The notes beneath the pieces were generated by a model. The model did no database searches. It was not told the DNA's origin and was given only the letters and a program-made list of their open reading frames with translations. From the NCBI RefSeq assembly GCF_045063725.1, contig NZ_CP173695.1: DNA of 64,000 bases; one strand, given 5' to 3'. Every line of letters begins with the position of its first letter. The first letter of the stretch is position 1. Source of the DNA: Sellimonas catena (GTDB taxonomy: Bacteria > Bacillota > Clostridia > Lachnospirales > Lachnospiraceae). Positions 33,493 through 41,705 of the stretch are shown here, one piece after another. The position numbers were made by a program, and so were the translations under genes.

Positions 33493-34785
33493 ATGAAGTA
33501 TAACACACAAAACGCAAAAATTGCATCTATTACGGAAGAAACTTTAATCCTTGGGATTGATGTCGGAAGTGAAACTCATTATGTAAGGGCATTCGACTGG
33601 CGTAATTATGAATTTTCTGATAAGCCACTGGCATTCAGCAATGATGAAGCCGGGTTCCTGACATTCATAGCGTGGGTCGAGGATATCAAAGAGAAATCAG
33701 GCAAAACTGCTGTGATCCCCGGAATGGAACCAACAGGACATTACTGGTTCAATCTTGGGAAGTTCCTGCAGGACAGCGGGATGAGACCAGTTCATGTGAA
33801 TCCGCACCATGTAAAAAAATCGAAGGAAATGGATGACAATAATCCGGAGAAGAATGACCGTAAAGATCCAAAAACCATTGCTGCACTGGTGAATGAAGGA
33901 CGTTTTTCCTGTCCTTATATTCCTACAGGGGTTTATGCAGAGATCCGGAGCCTTTCAAACCTGCGCTTCCAGACACAGGAAGAGATCACAAGGGTTCGAA
34001 ACCGAATCGCGCGATGGATCAGTATCTATTTTCCTGAATATAAAGACGTTTATGGGAAACTGGATGCAGTAAGCGGGATGATGGTGCTTAAGGAGGCTCC
34101 GCTTCCGATGAGGATCAAAGAACTGGGAGCGGAAGGGATCAACCAGATCTGGCGGAACGCAAGGCTGAGAGGCGCCGGGATGAAGAGGGCAAAGACCCTG
34201 TTATCGGCAGCGGAGCACAGCGTTGGGAGCCAGGAAGCACCGGAAACAGCATCCTTGGAGATCCGAAATCTGTTGGAAGACTATGAGAAGTATGGCAGGC
34301 GTATGGAGGAGCTGATGGCTAAGATAGAAGAAAAGATCAAGGAAGTTCCATATGTAGATAAACTTCTAGAGATCAAAGGGATCGGGCTGAAAACGGTATG
34401 TGGATTTATCTCAGAAGTTGGCGATCTAAGCAGGTTTGATGATCCGAAGCAGTTACAGAAGCTGGCGGGATATGCGATTGTGAAGAACAGCTCAGGGAAG
34501 CATGCAGGCGAAAGCCATATCAGTTACCGGGGACGGAAGAGGCTGAGATATGTGTTGTATGAAGCGGCGATATCCGTGATAGGGAAAAATGGCGAATTCA
34601 GGGAGATTCACCGGTATTATCAAACAAGGGATAAGAATCCCCTGAAAAAGATGCAGTCGGTCGTAGTGATAGCATGTAAAGTTCTTCGAGTCTTCTATGC
34701 CATACTGACAAAGGGAGTAGAGTATGATGGGGAAAAGATGCTGCGTGATATCAGGAGGCCGGGAATGAGTGCCCAGGCAGCATAA
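33493..34785 (+). CDS. IS110-family transposase (DEDD recombinase)
   Basis: A 430-residue IS110 recombinase. The N-terminal RuvC-like DEDD domain shows GIDVGSETHYV, PGMEPTGHYWF and KNDRKDPKTIA; the C-terminal transposase_20 domain shows LLEIKGIGLKTVCGFISEVG, RFDDPKQLQKLAGYA, a Ser-containing NSSGKHAG and the basic SYRGRKRLRYVLYEA. These elements recombine with the help of an element-encoded bridge RNA and usually make no target duplication. It appears full-length. Exact element ends were not determined. Confidence 0.92.
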   Translation: MKYNTQNAKIASITEETLILGIDVGSETHYVRAFDWRNYEFSDKPLAFSNDEAGFLTFIAWVEDIKEKSGKTAVIPGMEPTGHYWFNLGKFLQDSGMRPVHVNPHHVKKSKEMDDNNPEKNDRKDPKTIAALVNEGRFSCPYIPTGVYAEIRSLSNLRFQTQEEITRVRNRIARWISIYFPEYKDVYGKLDAVSGMMVLKEAPLPMRIKELGAEGINQIWRNARLRGAGMKRAKTLLSAAEHSVGSQEAPETASLEIRNLLEDYEKYGRRMEELMAKIEEKIKEVPYVDKLLEIKGIGLKTVCGFISEVGDLSRFDDPKQLQKLAGYAIVKNSSGKHAGESHISYRGRKRLRYVLYEAAISVIGKNGEFREIHRYYQTRDKNPLKKMQSVVVIACKVLRVFYAILTKGVEYDGEKMLRDIRRPGMSAQAA

Positions 34786-34799
34786 GAAGATAAGTCATC

Positions 34800-35215
34800 G
34801 TAAGAAAAGCTGACGTGGCTGAAGTGAGTGGTCAGATCAAAAGAGACTCTGGCCGTAGAGTTCAGCCACGCCGGAGAGGAAGCAGCTGACTGAAAAGCAG
34901 AAAGGCAGCACGTGAGAGGGAAACGTCCGCTGGGAACAGCGCTGTCACGGGAAGCCGGTCAGTAAATGTTATGATTACAAAGAATGAGCCAGTAGTCGGC
35001 GGGAATATTTTCCATAGGGCAAGACCCTGGCAAGGAGCTAAGCTGACACCCTGGTTATGGGCAGGCGGGACGAAGGAAGTGAGGACCAGTGCAGAAATGT
35101 ACAGAGATCCTGGTAGACACGGGAGGTGCGCTGCCATAGATGGATGGGTATACAAAAGGCCATGTAAAGCGGAAAAGAGAGACGTTTTATTTCGTATACC
35201 CATAACCACCTATTT
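34800..35215 (+). ncRNA. Candidate bridge RNA / structured 3' region of the IS110 element
   Basis: Strong complementarities occur: CGTGGCTGAA (about 34813) with TTCAGCCACG (about 34860), and ATGGGTATAC (35145-35154) with GTATACCCAT (35196-35205). Long structured 3' non-coding regions are known in IS1111-type members, where the bridge RNA lies downstream of the recombinase. The loops that would pair with donor and target were not identified. Confidence 0.4.
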
Positions 35216-35329
35216 TTGTACCAGATACAGAAAATGCTCATGATCGAGGCTCGTTCATCTGAGATAGGAACTTAGAAATCCCTTGATTTTAAGGGGAAAA
35301 ACACTTGACTAAATAGGGAGGAAAGAATA

Positions 35330-35560
35330 GTGGCAAAGTCAAAACTTGTAAAAGTAAATCAGAAAATAGCCGAGAAGGTTGTGGGCGGCTACAAGAAGAT
35401 TGAGGATGGTGCTGTAGGAGGATTTACAAAAATCTCGGATTCTTTTGTGGATCAGTTCCTGACAAAAGACGGGGAGTCAATTGAAGAGGCGAAAGCCAGA
35501 CTTGCAGAAGAACAGAAAGAACGTCAGATGAAAGCAATGAAGAAAAAGGAGAGAGTATAG
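35330..35560 (+). CDS. Small conserved hypothetical protein
   Basis: 76 residues starting at GTG 35330 with GGGAGG 7 nt upstream. The sequence VGGYKKIEDGAVGGFTKISD and SFVDQFLTKDGESIEEAKAR looks amphipathic and ends in a charged helix; I recall similar short proteins in Lachnospiraceae but no function. It is followed after one base by the membrane protein gene, so the pair is probably one unit. Confidence 0.75.
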   Translation: MAKSKLVKVNQKIAEKVVGGYKKIEDGAVGGFTKISDSFVDQFLTKDGESIEEAKARLAEEQKERQMKAMKKKERV

Positions 35561-35561
35561 C

Positions 35562-35936
35562 ATGAAGAAAAGTAGTTTTGTAGCAATGATTTTGGGAACA
35601 ATCGGGGGAATCTTTTTTGCACTTGGGATGTGCATGGCATTGATACCGGAATGGAATGCCTTCCAGCCGGGAGTGGTTATGGGTGTTATCGGCGCGGTGA
35701 TCCTTTTAATTATGGTACTTGTCTGGAGAAAGATGGAAAATAAAAATCCGATCCATCTGTCGGGAAAAACAATCGGAACGGTTCTGCTTGGAATTATTGG
35801 CGCGCTGACGCTTGGTATAGGCATGTGCCTGACAATGGTATGGAGCAATATGATTGCAGGAATTGTGATTGGTCTGGTGGGAATCATTCTTCTGTTATGT
35901 CTGATTCCTCTGACAAAAGGATTCAAAGAACAGTAA
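35562..35936 (+). CDS. Four-helix small membrane protein
   Basis: 124 residues with four membrane helices (about 8-28, 36-54, 70-90, 96-116) and a short KGFKEQ tail. GGAGAG lies 8 nt before the ATG. It is coupled to the preceding 76-residue gene. After the TAA the same frame runs 24 more codons (35937-36008) encoding a further hydrophobic helix before a second TAA. Function not recognised. Confidence 0.75.
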   Translation: MKKSSFVAMILGTIGGIFFALGMCMALIPEWNAFQPGVVMGVIGAVILLIMVLVWRKMENKNPIHLSGKTIGTVLLGIIGALTLGIGMCLTMVWSNMIAGIVIGLVGIILLLCLIPLTKGFKEQ

Positions 35937-36027
35937 GGAAAAATCCTGTACGCTCTGTTTGTGGTGGCGGTCATCACCCTGGTTTTTGTGGGAAACGTGG
36001 TACTGGGATAAAAAGCAGAGATTGATA

Positions 36028-36086
36028 TTGACATTAGTAACATAGTGAATATAAAATAGTTATATAAATAATTTATATAACTATTT
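36028..36086 (+). promoter_or_regulatory. Promoter plus 33-bp palindromic operator of the TetR gene
   Basis: TTGACA (36028-36033), 16 nt, TATAAA (36050-36055). A perfect inverted repeat AAATAGTTATATAAA (36054-36068) - TAA - TTTATATAACTATTT (36072-36086) starts at the -10, as expected for an autoregulatory TetR operator; with the T-run it could also terminate upstream transcription. Confidence 0.7.
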
Positions 36087-36102
36087 TTTTATGGAGAAAA
36101 AG

Positions 36103-36687
36103 ATGCCGAAACAGAGAATTACAAAAGAGATGGTCGTGGAAGCGGCGTTTGAAATTGCAAGAAATGACGGGATGGAGCAGGTGCTTGTAAAAAACATTGC
36201 GGAAAAGATCGGTTGCTCTGTGCAGCCGATCTACAGTTACTGTAGAAATATGGATGGACTGAAGGCAGACGTGACGGGCCGGGCGTTGGAGTTTGTGCGG
36301 GAATTTGCAGCGGCGCATATTGACCCGTCAGATCTCTTTGCCAGCACAGGCAGAGCGTATGTACAGCTTGCAAAAGAGGAGCCGAATATATTTAAGCTGT
36401 TCATTCTGCACCGGAGAGAAGGAGTTTCCTCTCTGGATGAACTGTATCAGAAAGAAACAGATCCCCAGACCTCCGGATTTATTGCAGACGGGCTGAAAAT
36501 CAGCAGGGAAGAAGCAAAGAAGCTTCATCTGCATATGTTGATTTATACGATCGGCATCGGGACAATCTTCTGTATGACAACACCGGGCATTTCGACAGAG
36601 GAAATTTTTGAGCAGCAGGAGAAGGCGTATCAGATTTTTCTGAAAGAGACACTTGAAAACAAGAGAAACGGAAACCAGCAGGGATAG
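36103..36687 (+). CDS. TetR/AcrR family transcriptional regulator
   Basis: 194 residues with an N-terminal helix-turn-helix (ITKEMVVEAAFEIARNDGME, IAEKIGCSVQPIYSYCRNMD) and a C-terminal ligand domain similar to WHG-type. ATG 36103 was preferred since TGGAGAAAAAG gives a Shine-Dalgarno site; ATG 36091 is an alternative. A palindrome overlaps its promoter, suggesting self-repression and control of the flavodoxin gene 19 nt downstream. Confidence 0.88.
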   Translation: MPKQRITKEMVVEAAFEIARNDGMEQVLVKNIAEKIGCSVQPIYSYCRNMDGLKADVTGRALEFVREFAAAHIDPSDLFASTGRAYVQLAKEEPNIFKLFILHRREGVSSLDELYQKETDPQTSGFIADGLKISREEAKKLHLHMLIYTIGIGTIFCMTTPGISTEEIFEQQEKAYQIFLKETLENKRNGNQQG

Positions 36688-36706
36688 TGTTCAGTGAGGG
36701 ATGATT

Positions 36707-37237
36707 ATGGGCAGAGGAATTATCTTGTATCAATCAAAATATGGAGCGGCCAGAAAATATGCCGGATGGCTCAAAGAGGCGACAGGCTTTGAGGCGGTGG
36801 AAGTGAAACAGGCCGAAATCGGTGAAGTCATCCGGTATGACGTAATTATTTTATGCGGAGGCATTTATGCATCCGGCATAGCGGGCATTTCGTTTCTGCG
36901 GAAACACTTTGACAGACTGAAAGAAAAACAGGTTATGGTGTTTGCGGTCGGGGCATCTCCGTACGATGAAAAAGCACTTGAGGAAGTAAAAACGGTAAAT
37001 TTGAAGGGAGAACTCGCATCCATCCCTCTTTATTACGGAAGAGGAATGTGGGATGAAGAGAAAATGACATGGAAAGACCGGACCCTGTGCAGGATGTTGA
37101 AAAAAGCGGTAGCCAAAAAGGATCCGGACACCTACGAGCCGTGGATGAAAGCGCTGATGAGTGCGGACGGGAAACAATGTGACTGGACAGACCGAAGTTA
37201 TCTGGAACCGATTTTAAAAGATTTGAAAAAAATTTGA
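36707..37237 (+). CDS. Flavodoxin-domain protein
   Basis: 176 residues of the flavodoxin_5/HemG-like type: GIILYQSKYGAARKYAGWLK is the FMN phosphate loop, followed by YDVIILCGGIYASGI and VMVFAVGASPYDEKAL. It may reduce a quinone or act as an electron carrier, probably under the TetR regulator. ATG 36707 follows GAGGG by 6 nt; ATG 36701 is an alternative. Confidence 0.85.
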   Translation: MGRGIILYQSKYGAARKYAGWLKEATGFEAVEVKQAEIGEVIRYDVIILCGGIYASGIAGISFLRKHFDRLKEKQVMVFAVGASPYDEKALEEVKTVNLKGELASIPLYYGRGMWDEEKMTWKDRTLCRMLKKAVAKKDPDTYEPWMKALMSADGKQCDWTDRSYLEPILKDLKKI

Positions 37238-37300
37238 AAAAAATGAATGGAAACACTCCTTTGAATCGTATTAGAGATGAAAGACAAAGGAGGGATTGAG

Positions 37301-37606
37301 ATGAAGAAAATTGTAGCAGGAATTCTGGCGGCAGTAATCGGAGTATCGGTGGCTGCATCCGGGGCTGTAAAGGCCGGAAACAGACAGGAGACTTCAGCCG
37401 GCTGGAACAATGGGATCTGTGTAAACAGCTCGGTATGTCCGAACCATCATAACAATACAGGTGACTGTGCAGGAACGGGAACCTGTTATACAGATTCCGA
37501 TCATGATGGTGTCTGTGACAATTATCAGAATAAAACCTGCAATAATGCAGAAGGACACCATATGCACCACCAGAACAGTGGATGCAGGGGAGGACGAAAC
37601 AGGTAA
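37301..37606 (+). CDS. Secreted Cys/His-rich peptide
   Basis: 101 residues: a signal peptide (MKKIVAGILAAVIGVSVAAS) then a short mature region with eight Cys and many His (CPNHHNNTGDCAGTGTCY, DSDHDGVCDNYQNKTC, GHHMHHQNSGC). DSDHDGVCDN resembles calcium-binding dockerin-like loops; the Cys/His pattern suggests metal binding. AGGAGG precedes ATG 37301. It is immediately upstream of a sigma/anti-sigma pair. Confidence 0.8.
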   Translation: MKKIVAGILAAVIGVSVAASGAVKAGNRQETSAGWNNGICVNSSVCPNHHNNTGDCAGTGTCYTDSDHDGVCDNYQNKTCNNAEGHHMHHQNSGCRGGRNR

Positions 37607-37612
37607 ACATGT

Positions 37613-38095
37613 ATGCAAAGTGAACGAGAGGTAAACAGGGCGATTGAAAGGTATTCGGATATGGTCAGAAGAATCTGCCTGATCCACCTGCAGAATAGTG
37701 CTGATACCGAGGACATATTTCAGACGGTTTTTCTGAAATATGTCCTTCGTTCCATGCCGTTTGAAAATGAAGAACATGAAAAAGCCTGGCTGATCCGGGT
37801 GACAGTAAATGCCTGCAAGGATCTGCGCAGAAGCTTTTTCAGGAGCAGGACGGTCTCGCTGGATTCACTCCTGGAGATGCCGGCTCCGAACCGTCAGGAC
37901 CACAGAGAAGTGCTGGAGGCAGTGCTGTCTCTTCCGGGAAAATATAAAGATGCGGTCTATCTGCATTATTATGAGGGATATACAGCGGAAGAAATCGGGA
38001 AAATTCTCGGGAAGAAAACCAATACGGTTTACACGATGCTGACACGTGCGCGGGCACTGTTAAAGGAAAAGCTTGGAGGTGAGGAGTACGGATAA
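37613..38095 (+). CDS. ECF-type RNA polymerase sigma factor
   Basis: 160 residues with sigma region 2 (YSDMVRRICLIHLQNSADTE then DIFQTVFLKYVLR) and region 4 (LEAVLSLPGKYKDAVYLHYY ... TAEEIGKILGKKTNTVYTML), the ECF minimum. It starts 7 nt after the secreted peptide and overlaps the anti-sigma gene, so the three form one unit. Target promoters are not visible here. Confidence 0.9.
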   Translation: MQSEREVNRAIERYSDMVRRICLIHLQNSADTEDIFQTVFLKYVLRSMPFENEEHEKAWLIRVTVNACKDLRRSFFRSRTVSLDSLLEMPAPNRQDHREVLEAVLSLPGKYKDAVYLHYYEGYTAEEIGKILGKKTNTVYTMLTRARALLKEKLGGEEYG

Positions 38096-38831
38096 GAGAA
38101 TAAAAGAAGCGTTTGGTCAGATTCACGCAGACGAAGAGATGAAAGAACGCACAAAACAGTTTCTTAGAGAAAAAACAGATGGATACAAGAAAAAGAGAAT
38201 TCGCTCCTACCGTACCTGGATCCCGGTGGCGGCATGTCTGGTGATTTTTCTGATTGCAGGGGGCTACTGGAGCTTTTTCCTCCCGACAGCGGCGATTCAG
38301 ATCGAAGTGAATCCTTCGCTGGAAATGGAAGTCAACCGCTTTGGTAGAGTGCTTTCTCTGGAAGGGAAAAATGAAGACGGGGAAAGACTGGCCGGGGAAT
38401 TAAACCTCCGATTTATGGATTATGATGAGGCGGTGGATGAAATTCTACAAAATGAGCAGATTGTGGCACTTTTGAATCAGAATGAAATTTTATCTGTGGT
38501 TGTTATAGGAGAAAACAAGCAGAGTCAGGATATGATGGCATTTGTGGAAGAACTGGAACAGACACAGCACAATATCGACTGCTGCCATGCGACAGAAAGC
38601 GAAGCGCAAGAAGCGGAAGAAGCAGGACTTGGATATGGCAAATACAGAGCATATCTGGAATTGAAGGAGCTGGATCCCGACATAACGACGGAGGAAGCGG
38701 CCAATATGACCATGAGAGAACTTTATGAGAGGATCCGGGAACTGGAAGCGGATGGTGACACACAGACAAGTACCGGAACCGGAGGAAGCGGACAGGGAAA
38801 ACATCACCATCATGGACATAAAAATGAATAG
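38073..38831 (+). CDS. Anti-sigma factor with RsgI-like domain
   Basis: 252 residues: cytoplasmic N-terminus that should bind the sigma factor, one membrane helix (about 49-70), then an extracytoplasmic region starting AAIQIEVNPSLEMEVNRFGR, the RsgI-type domain whose VNPS Asn-Pro is an autoproteolysis site in studied RsgI proteins. The C-terminus is His-rich (GKHHHHGHKNE). The start is TTG 38073 (AAGGA 6 nt upstream) or GTG 38079; both overlap the sigma gene. Confidence 0.82.
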   Translation: MEVRSTDKRIKEAFGQIHADEEMKERTKQFLREKTDGYKKKRIRSYRTWIPVAACLVIFLIAGGYWSFFLPTAAIQIEVNPSLEMEVNRFGRVLSLEGKNEDGERLAGELNLRFMDYDEAVDEILQNEQIVALLNQNEILSVVVIGENKQSQDMMAFVEELEQTQHNIDCCHATESEAQEAEEAGLGYGKYRAYLELKELDPDITTEEAANMTMRELYERIRELEADGDTQTSTGTGGSGQGKHHHHGHKNE

Positions 38832-38925
38832 TGAATATAAAAAACAGCAGATTTGGAACAGCAATTTTATTTGGTGCGTCCTATACTAAATGTACCACGT
38901 GGAAGAAACAATAGGAGTGAGGTAT

Positions 38926-39840
38926 ATGGAAGCAGGAACCATTATTCGGAAAAGTAAGGAGTATATCGAAAAGCATATTGATGAAGTGCTGACAGTGGCA
39001 AAGATCGCTGGGACGGTTGGATATTCAGAATATCATTTTTCAAGAATCTTCCGGCAGGAGACTGGAGTCTCAGTGATGGAATATGTAAAAAGTGAAAAAC
39101 TCCGAAGGGCGTCCGGGGATATACGGAATGGAGCGAAGATTGTGGATACAGCTGTAAAATATGGCTGGGAATCTCACAATGGATTTACGAAAGCATTCAA
39201 AAAAGAGTTTGGTTACTGCCCGGCCTTACTGCGAGCCATGGTTATGAGTATGAAACAGTTAGGAGGAAAAAATGTGAACGAGGGAATGACTGGAAGACCA
39301 GAGGAACATGCTGAAAAACAAATGCTGTTTGAAAAATTAAAAGAGATGGTTCTGACATTGAATCCGGAAGAAGATGTGAGAAATCTGGAGCAGATCTATC
39401 TCTACGCATGCCAGATTTATCAAGGAATGAAGCGGTATTCCGGCGATGAATATATTACACACCCGCTCCACACTGCGCTTTTACTTGCGGATATGGAGGC
39501 GGAGCCTGAAACCATTCTCGCAGGATTATTTTGCGATGCATTGAAAAAGACAGAAGCCACAATGAAAGAATTAAGGAAATATCTTCCGGAGAAAACAGCT
39601 GATCTGATTGAAGCAAAAGCAGCGGAAGAAGCGGATATGGAGACAGATATTTTGGAACAGGTCACCTTGCTCCGGCTCGCCGAGCGTCTTCATAATATGA
39701 AGACGATTGAATGGATCGATGAGGAACAAAGAAAAAAACGGGCAGCTGAAACCATGGAAATTTTTCTTCCGTTGGCTGAAAAGACGGGCAATCATGAGAT
39801 TGCAGAGGAACTAAAAACGCTGGCGGAAGAGAATTTGTAA
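38926..39840 (+). CDS. AraC-type regulator fused to a degenerate SpoT-like HD domain
   Basis: 304 residues. Residues 1-110 form an AraC double helix-turn-helix (VAKIAGTVGYSEYHFSRIFR, VKYGWESHNGFTKAFKKEFG). Residues 150-304 resemble the hydrolase domain of RelA/SpoT: YITHPLHTALLLADMEAEPE, LLRLAERLHNMKTIEW and the helical FLPLAEKTGNHEIAEELK. The central HD doublet is CD (LFCDALKKT) and the following E-D-T is incomplete, so ppGpp hydrolysis is doubtful; it may sense a nucleotide. ATG 38926 has GGAGTGAGG upstream. Confidence 0.82.
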   Translation: MEAGTIIRKSKEYIEKHIDEVLTVAKIAGTVGYSEYHFSRIFRQETGVSVMEYVKSEKLRRASGDIRNGAKIVDTAVKYGWESHNGFTKAFKKEFGYCPALLRAMVMSMKQLGGKNVNEGMTGRPEEHAEKQMLFEKLKEMVLTLNPEEDVRNLEQIYLYACQIYQGMKRYSGDEYITHPLHTALLLADMEAEPETILAGLFCDALKKTEATMKELRKYLPEKTADLIEAKAAEEADMETDILEQVTLLRLAERLHNMKTIEWIDEEQRKKRAAETMEIFLPLAEKTGNHEIAEELKTLAEENL

Positions 39841-39874
39841 CGATGATGAATGTTTCTTTTAATGGGCATAATAC

Positions 39875-39916
39875 AGCGGCAGGCGCGATTCATATGAACC
39901 ACGCCTGCCGCTTTGT
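39875..39916. terminator. Terminator between the AraC-HD and gldA genes
   Basis: A 10-bp perfect stem GCGGCAGGCG / CGCCTGCCGC followed by TTTGTAAT; it separates two converging genes. Confidence 0.7.
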
Positions 39917-39978
39917 AATATGGGAATATCTAGAGGTATCATTCTTGCCGGACGGCTGTTTAAAGGTCGGATACGAAC

Positions 39979-41082
39979 TTATTTTTCCTTTTCCGCAAGT
40001 GCCTCTTTTCCAAGAGCGTCCGCTGCAACGATAGCTGCGTAGAGCTGATCCGGAGTGACATCCGCTACCATGTTGTGGATGGATTCACCTTCTACACAGG
40101 ATTTCTCGGCGATAATGCGGATCTCTTCGTCTTTGGTGATACCGATTTCTTCCAGTGTAACAGGAAGGCCGACTTCCATACAGAAATTCTGCACTTCCTT
40201 GAATTCTTCTTTAGATGCCCGTTCCAGAACAAGCTGTACGAGGGTGCCAAAAGCAACGCAGTTTCCATGCGGAGCGCTGTGGCCGCCAAGTGCGGTAAGA
40301 CCGTTATAGAAAGAGTGGGCAACGGCAAGCCCTCCGTTGTCGGCACCGACACCGGAGAGGTAAACATTGGCTTCGATAATGGCTTCCAGTGCCGGAGTTA
40401 CCACATGGCATTCGCATGCCTTTTTTGCAGAAGCACCGTATTCTTTCAGTGTGTCATAACAGAGCCGGCAGAGAGCCATGGCTGACTGGGTAATTCCGCC
40501 GGATTCCAGGCTCGGAGCGTCTGTGCGCTCGCATGCGCGTGCTTCAAAATAAGTTCCGAGGGCATCGCCCATGCCGGCAACCAGGAATCTGACCGGCGCA
40601 TTAGCGATGATGGCACTGTCTACAATGACGGCTTCCGGGTTCTTTGGATAGAACAGATAACTGTTGAATGTTTCATCATCATTGTAGATAACAGAAAGAC
40701 CGGTGCATGGAGCGTCTGTCGCTACAACGGTTGGTACAATAACGACAGGAAGCTTTTCGTAGTGTGCTGTCGCTTTTGCTGTGTCAATTGCGGAACCGCC
40801 GCCCACACCGACGACGACATTCAGATGGTTTTCTCTGACGATTTCCCGCATTTTTTCGATCTCCCCTGTACTTGAAACTCCGCCGAAGATTTCGTACTGG
40901 CGGACGTCGGATGTCCCTTCAAAACTTTTTTCGATCTTGTCGTGAGCCATCTTATATCCGCTTCTGGAGCAGATAAACAGCCACTTATCACCAAGACTGG
41001 TCATTTCCTTGTGGAATTGCAGCAGAGAATCCTTTCCCTGTACATATTTTTGAGGTGCACGCATCATTCTAAGTCTAAGCAT
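39979..41082 (-). CDS. gldA: Glycerol dehydrogenase family (iron/zinc-type alcohol dehydrogenase)
   Basis: Oxidises glycerol to dihydroxyacetone with NAD+. 367 residues: NAD site VVVGVGGGSAIDTAKA (about 91), PTVVATDAPCTGLSVIY, and metal ligands in GMGDALGTYFEA (Asp), GLAVAHSFYNGL (His) and SAPHGNCVAFG (His). GGGAGG precedes the ATG. It is alone behind its own promoter (-10 TATACT at 41135-41140). A reaction on other polyols or hydroxyketones cannot be excluded. Confidence 0.9.
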   Translation of the reverse strand: MLRLRMMRAPQKYVQGKDSLLQFHKEMTSLGDKWLFICSRSGYKMAHDKIEKSFEGTSDVRQYEIFGGVSSTGEIEKMREIVRENHLNVVVGVGGGSAIDTAKATAHYEKLPVVIVPTVVATDAPCTGLSVIYNDDETFNSYLFYPKNPEAVIVDSAIIANAPVRFLVAGMGDALGTYFEARACERTDAPSLESGGITQSAMALCRLCYDTLKEYGASAKKACECHVVTPALEAIIEANVYLSGVGADNGGLAVAHSFYNGLTALGGHSAPHGNCVAFGTLVQLVLERASKEEFKEVQNFCMEVGLPVTLEEIGITKDEEIRIIAEKSCVEGESIHNMVADVTPDQLYAAIVAADALGKEALAEKEK

Positions 41083-41134
41083 ATGTAAGACCTCCCTTTC
41101 GCCTTGCGTTTACTTTGTTATTTCTTTGACTATC

Positions 41135-41162
41135 AGTATAAAATATCTGATGTGAAAAGCAA
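41135..41162 (-). promoter_or_regulatory. gldA promoter
   Basis: Minus strand TTGCTT (41157-41162), 16 nt, TATACT (41135-41140). Confidence 0.5.
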
Positions 41163-41236
41163 GATGAATTATTCTGAAAAAAATATGCATAATTACGAAT
41201 AATTTGTGCAAAAATGAAAACTTATACACATTAAAA

Positions 41237-41651
41237 CTATTTGCGGGACAGCGTTCCGTCTCCACCCATGAGGAGTGTCAGTTCTTCAATCCTTTCCAGC
41301 GGGAAGGGCGGCAGACACAATGGCTTCATGGCGATGGACATGAGTTTCATTGGATTGTCATCGGCGGCAATCCGGTTGGATGAAAGCTTTCCGCATCGGC
41401 GGCAGCGGTGGATGATGGCCCATTCGCCGTTCTTGCGGGTCCATGATGCCTCCGCAGTCAGATTCCCTGTCTCCCGGTTCGATGTCCACATGCAGGCTGG
41501 ACAGGCAGTTCGGGCAGTGGTTGCGGTGGTCCGTTCCTGCGCCTGCTGAAACGACAGGGCGTCCGCACACCTTACAGGTGAAGCTGTCCTTGCATGGGTG
41601 AGTTTTGTAGTATCCTTTTTCGTATTTTTTCTTTTTGTTTTCACGGTTCAT
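41237..41651 (-). pseudogene. RNHCP-domain zinc-ribbon protein, frameshifted
   Basis: Frame 1 from ATG 41651 encodes CKVCGRPVVSAG, DHRNHCPNCLSSLHVDIEPG and DCGGIMDP; frame 2 then gives WTRKNGEWAIIHRCRRCGKL and SSNRIAADDNPMKLMSIA to the end. The RNHCP family motif R-N-H-C-P is visible. The junction near 41438 loses a few codons and the frame, and the total (415 nt) is one base over a multiple of three. So it is broken here by a deletion or an indel. RNHCP proteins are small zinc-binding proteins of unknown function. Confidence 0.8.
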
Positions 41652-41705
41652 TGTCAGTTATCTCCCTTACACAAATACATTTTCGTTGATTTCCAATTGT
41701 CTGTG

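Larger units (their letters stand above)
33260..35280 (+). mobile_element. IS110-family insertion sequence (ends approximate)
   Basis: The region holds one transposase with about 230 nt before it and nearly 500 nt after it that lack other real genes. The short frame at 34971-35243 is not convincing. The ends are set by the neighbouring terminator and next gene, not by visible termini. Confidence 0.6.

Noticed and set aside
34971..35243. A 90-codon frame after the IS110 transposase
   Set aside because: Lies in the structured non-coding end of the element; no ribosome site and no family.
37247..37275. GGAAAC...CGTATT as an ECF-type promoter before the secreted peptide
   Set aside because: The 12-nt spacing is too short for known ECF promoters; too weak to claim.
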